From Methanomassiliicoccaceae archaeon UBA71 (GTDB taxonomy: Archaea; Thermoplasmatota; Thermoplasmata; Methanomassiliicoccales; Methanomethylophilaceae), in contig DARO01000012.1 of assembly GCA_002504405.1 (NCBI GenBank), positions 62,001-126,000 on the forward strand: a stretch of 64,000 nt of DNA. Reading direction: 5' to 3'. Positions 61,298 to 64,000 of this stretch are shown here, piece after piece. Each line of letters begins with the position of its first letter. Positions within the stretch are counted from its first letter, which is position 1. Both the position numbers and the translations under genes were made by a program. A model generated the notes under the pieces. The model saw nothing but the letters and a program-made list of their open reading frames with translations. It had not been told where the DNA came from and searched no databases.

Positions 61298-62800
61298 ATG
61301 CTGCTGGCGAACATAGACGACATAATACACAGTCGCAGTGTAGAAAGCTCTCGTATAGAGTACAAAAGCGACTGGAATCCTGAAAAGGTAGCCCATACCA
61401 TATGTGCTTTCGCCAACGACATCGATAACATCGGCGGAGGATACATAATCCTGGGCATTTCCGAGAAAGACGGCACGCCAAACCTTCCGCCATCGGGATT
61501 GGACAGAAGCTCCATAGACAGAATAGACAAGGAACTTCTCGGCATATGCAACCTGATAGAACCGAGGTACATACCCTCCACATCCCAGGTCATGGTGGAC
61601 GGCAAGGATATTTTCGTTATCGAGGCCACAGTGGGCCCGAACCGTCCGTACAAATGCCCAGACAGCATATCCAAAGATAAGAGCAAAAGAACCGGGAAAT
61701 CATACTATATCCGTAAACTCTCGAGTACAATAGTGGCGGATCCGAACGACGAACGTGTGCTTTTCGAGGTATCGGCCAATGTCCCGTTTGACTGTCGTGC
61801 GAATCCGCGTGCGAAGCTCCTAGATATAAGGCCGAGCCTGATTATAGAGTATCTGTCGAAGATCAATCCTGAAGAAGCCGAGGATGCCATATCCATACCG
61901 ATAGAATCCCTGTGCAAGAACCTGAAGATACTTGCCCCTCCCCCCAACGATACCATCCCGATAAACGCTGGTATCCTGTTCTTCAACGAGAAACCAGAGA
62001 CGTTCATAGAAGGGGCCCGCATAGAGATTGTCGAGATGCCGGATCCTACAGGCGAGGGGATGGTGGAGACTGTGTTCGACGGACCACTCGATGTACAGCT
62101 GCAGAATTCCATAGAATATCTTAGAACCAATGTCATCAAGACAATGGTCTTAAAGAACAGCGAAAGCCCTCTGGCAGACAGGATACACAGCTACCCCCTG
62201 ACTGCACTGGAGGAGATTGTCTCCAACGCCGTCTATCATAAGGACTACTCGGTCAACGAGCCGGTGACCATAAAGGTGAAGCCCGATAGGATTGAAGTCA
62301 CCAGCATACCGGGTCCCGACAGGAGCATTTCTGACGAACGCATACGCAACTTTGACATGGCCTGTCCGAGATACAGGAACGCCCGCATAGGGGACCTTCT
62401 GAAACATAGAGGGCTTGCAGAGAAGAGAGGAACGGGCATACCTACCATCCTGAGGTCACTGCGCATGAACGGTTCCCTGCCCCCTATTCTGGAAACAGAC
62501 CCGGACCGCTCATACTTCAAGGTCACGGTTCTGATGAACGAATCGTTCAGAAAGAACTATTCCATGGCTAACATGGAGAGAGGGAAACGCAACGGCGATG
62601 AGCTGCGGAGATGCATCCTCATCTCCCTCAGAGACAACGGCCCGATGTCTGTTAGAGAACTGGCAGACACCCTGGGATACTCCAGGAATGCCCAGAGCCT
62701 CTACGCCGCCATAAGGTCTCTGGTGGATTCTGGAGATGTGGAGTACACGCTTCCGGACAAGATGAGCAGCAGAAACCAGAGGATCAGACTGAAGATATGA
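61298..62800 (+). CDS. AlbA (Schlafen AAA_4)/ATPase-domain protein with winged helix
   Basis: A 500-residue protein. Residues ~1-125 form an AlbA_2 domain (ESSRIEYKSDWNPEKVAHTICAFANDIDNIGGGYIILGI). ~290-400 match the HATPase_c-like part of RecG-like/ATP-binding regulators (ALEEIVSNAVYHKDYS, RNARIGDLLKHRGLAEKRGTGI). ~430-500 are a winged helix (LISLRDNGPMSVRELADTLG). The family is often called a putative transcriptional regulator. Composition is more A/T-rich than its surroundings, suggesting transfer. The start is fixed by AAGGAGAGG and the stops in the repeat. Confidence 0.85.
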   Translation: MLLANIDDIIHSRSVESSRIEYKSDWNPEKVAHTICAFANDIDNIGGGYIILGISEKDGTPNLPPSGLDRSSIDRIDKELLGICNLIEPRYIPSTSQVMVDGKDIFVIEATVGPNRPYKCPDSISKDKSKRTGKSYYIRKLSSTIVADPNDERVLFEVSANVPFDCRANPRAKLLDIRPSLIIEYLSKINPEEAEDAISIPIESLCKNLKILAPPPNDTIPINAGILFFNEKPETFIEGARIEIVEMPDPTGEGMVETVFDGPLDVQLQNSIEYLRTNVIKTMVLKNSESPLADRIHSYPLTALEEIVSNAVYHKDYSVNEPVTIKVKPDRIEVTSIPGPDRSISDERIRNFDMACPRYRNARIGDLLKHRGLAEKRGTGIPTILRSLRMNGSLPPILETDPDRSYFKVTVLMNESFRKNYSMANMERGKRNGDELRRCILISLRDNGPMSVRELADTLGYSRNAQSLYAAIRSLVDSGDVEYTLPDKMSSRNQRIRLKI

Positions 62801-62926
62801 TTCGAGTGATCCCGAATGACTGGCTCGTTCGGAGGAATTCGTAACCGAGACCTCACAATACCGCCGACATCAGCAGACGGATGGAGAATGGAAATGGGGA
62901 GGGACACCCCTCCCCGGGTTTCATGG
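62801..62926. other. Short intergenic region
   Basis: Between convergent genes; contains a C/G-rich inverted segment (GGAGGGACACCCCTCCCC, about 62896-62914) that may terminate either gene. Nothing else seen. Confidence 0.4.
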
Positions 62927-64000
62927 TCACTCCTTGACCAGAGTGACCAGGGCGTCGACCGCCCAGCAGCCCTTGCCCTTGAGACCGACGATCACGGGGT
63001 TGATCTCCAGCTCGTGGATCTCGGGGTTCTCCTGGGCGATGAGGACGATCCTCTTGATGGTGTCCTTCATGGCCTCGATGTCGGCCTCGGGGAGTCCCCT
63101 GGCGCCGGACATCAGCTTGTACGCCTTGGTGGAGGTAATCATCCTGTCCAGCTGCTGCTCGGACATGGGTACGTGGGCCTGGGAGATCTCCCTCAGGATC
63201 TCCACGTAGATTCCTCCGAGCCCGAAGGAGACGACCGGCCCGAACTGCGCGTCGCGGATCATGGAGAGTATGACCTCCTGACCGGAGACCATCTGCTGGA
63301 TGGAGACTCCGACGATCTGCGCGTTGGGGACGGCCTTCGTGCACGAGTCCATGATCTTGGTGTAGGATGCCTTCGCGGCCTCCGCATCCTTGACCCCGAC
63401 GACGACTCCTCCGACATCGGTCTTGTGCTTGATGTCAGGGGAGACGATCTTCATGACCACCGGGTATCCGATCTTGTCGCAGGCGGCGGCAGCCTCCTCG
63501 GCGCTGTTGACCAGGGCCTCTCCGGGGGTGGGGACACCGTAGGCGGCGAAGATCTCCTTGCCCTCGGACTCCGTGAGCGAGTCCCTTCCCTCGGCCTTCG
63601 CCCTGTCGATGATGGCCTTGGTTGCCTCCCTGCCGGAGACGTCCGGGACCTTGAGGGCGTCGTGCTGCTCCTCGCAGGCCACGGTGTACCTCCTGAGGAT
63701 GGACAGCGCACGGACCGCCCTGTCGGGAGTGGGGTATGTGGGCATGCCGCCCTCCTTGAGGATCTTGTTGGCCTTGTCGCACTTGTATCCTCCTGCGAAG
63801 CAGCAGGTGGTGGGCACGGGTATCGTGTCCTTGATCTCGACGATGATCCTCGCGACGGCCTCCAGGTCGGCGGTGTCCAGCGGGGATCCCATGATGACCA
63901 GTCCGCCCACGTTGGGGTCCTTGGTCACTATGTCGATGACCTCCTTGAAGTACTCCGGCTTGGCGTCTCCGCGGACGTCGATTGGATTGGTGACACCGGC
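62927..64000 (-). CDS. ADP-forming acetyl/acyl-CoA synthetase (3' part)
   Basis: Partial: about 357 C-terminal residues, cut by the right edge. The visible part holds the end of the CoA-ligase region (TCCFAGGYKCDKANKILKEGG, MPTYPTPDRAVRAL) followed by an ATP-grasp domain (EIFAAYGVPTPGEALV, YPVVMKIVSPDIKHKTDVGGVVVGV, GPVVSFGLGG, EINPVIVG). Alpha and beta parts appear fused in one chain. It makes ATP from acyl-CoA or activates acetate. Confidence 0.9.
   Translation of the reverse strand, partial: AGVTNPIDVRGDAKPEYFKEVIDIVTKDPNVGGLVIMGSPLDTADLEAVARIIVEIKDTIPVPTTCCFAGGYKCDKANKILKEGGMPTYPTPDRAVRALSILRRYTVACEEQHDALKVPDVSGREATKAIIDRAKAEGRDSLTESEGKEIFAAYGVPTPGEALVNSAEEAAAACDKIGYPVVMKIVSPDIKHKTDVGGVVVGVKDAEAAKASYTKIMDSCTKAVPNAQIVGVSIQQMVSGQEVILSMIRDAQFGPVVSFGLGGIYVEILREISQAHVPMSEQQLDRMITSTKAYKLMSGARGLPEADIEAMKDTIKRIVLIAQENPEIHELEINPVIVGLKGKGCWAVDALVTLVKE

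Noticed and set aside
61142..61583. Frames through the AGGATA array encoding Arg-Ile or Ser-Leu repeats
   Set aside because: Pure products of the hexanucleotide repeat; no start signal or conserved flanks.

Overview
The window reads as a chromosomal segment of a methanogenic archaeon of the order Methanomassiliicoccales (Thermoplasmata side), probably of the gut or rumen lineage. The evidence is archaeal information-processing genes (archaeal topoisomerase I, Fen1 with a PIP box, RNAP subunits E' and E'', S24e, S27ae, L40e, deoxyhypusine synthase, diphthine synthase, Trm5, archaeal AdoMet synthetase), a solitary 5S rRNA gene, Ni-hydrogenase maturation genes (hypA, hypD, hypF, nikR), an MtaA/MtbA-type methyltransferase and heavy investment in corrinoids. 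GC is high by eye, and A/T boxes sit about 25 bp before many start codons, which suggests many leaderless mRNAs. The genus is not resolved, and no in-frame amber (pyrrolysine) gene was recognised.

Layout. 1-7 kb: 3' end of a DNA-alkylation-repair gene, a hypA-hypD operon with a trailing unknown gene, nth-folC, a tandem pair of RimK-like ATP-grasp ligases and an asparagine-synthase-like PP-loop protein. 7-20 kb: nikR, topA, enolase plus response regulator, L40e, a TIM-barrel protein, a DUF4443-type regulator, AdoMet synthetase facing a CBS-domain regulator, RNase Z, ribulose-phosphate epimerase and Fen1. 20-31 kb: a DUF3793-type gene behind a metal-box-like palindrome, TatD and ThiF/TcdA proteins, IleRS, 5S rRNA, TraX-like protein, phosphomevalonate dehydratase (small subunit fused to a Nudix domain), fluoride channel, a 47-aa Cys-rich gene, YbaK, pyrophosphatase and ArsD-like protein. 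31-40 kb: hypF; a phosphatase-superfamily gene plus cobT on +; and the operon cobD-cbiB-cbiZ-cobS-cobY on -. A genomic scar lies between the two. 40-49 kb: tRNA-Arg, the S27ae/S24e/dephospho-CoA kinase/Spt4/RpoE1 cluster, membrane H+-pyrophosphatase, iron-sulfur flavoprotein, MetV-like zinc protein, deoxyhypusine synthase, isocitrate-dehydrogenase-like protein, MtaA-like methyltransferase and tRNA-Leu. 49-54 kb: a patchier stretch with an antisense tRNA overlap, an S66 peptidase, dcd, a transposase-N-terminus-like remnant, an RNA ligase and trm5. 54-60 kb: an unusual ABC uptake cluster. 60-64 kb: dphB, a 15-copy hexanucleotide repeat, an AlbA/ATPase-domain regulator, and the 3' part of an ADP-forming acyl-CoA synthetase.

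How genes work together. Corrinoids are the main theme. The cobD/cbiB/cbiZ/cobS/cobY operon and cobT cover trimming, amidation and nucleotide-loop assembly of salvaged cobamides. The adjacent phosphatase-superfamily gene may supply the alpha-ribazole phosphatase step. The 54-60 kb cluster is a plausible corrinoid (or other metal-chelate) importer. It has a two-repeat surface protein, a BtuF-like binding protein with an extra N-terminal domain, and a permease carrying a secreted beta-propeller on the same chain. A second theme is nickel/hydrogenase (hypA, hypD, hypF, nikR). The most novel-looking items are the propeller-permease importer cluster, the hexanucleotide repeat of Shine-Dalgarno-like units in front of the AlbA-type gene, and the phosphomevalonate dehydratase-Nudix fusion.
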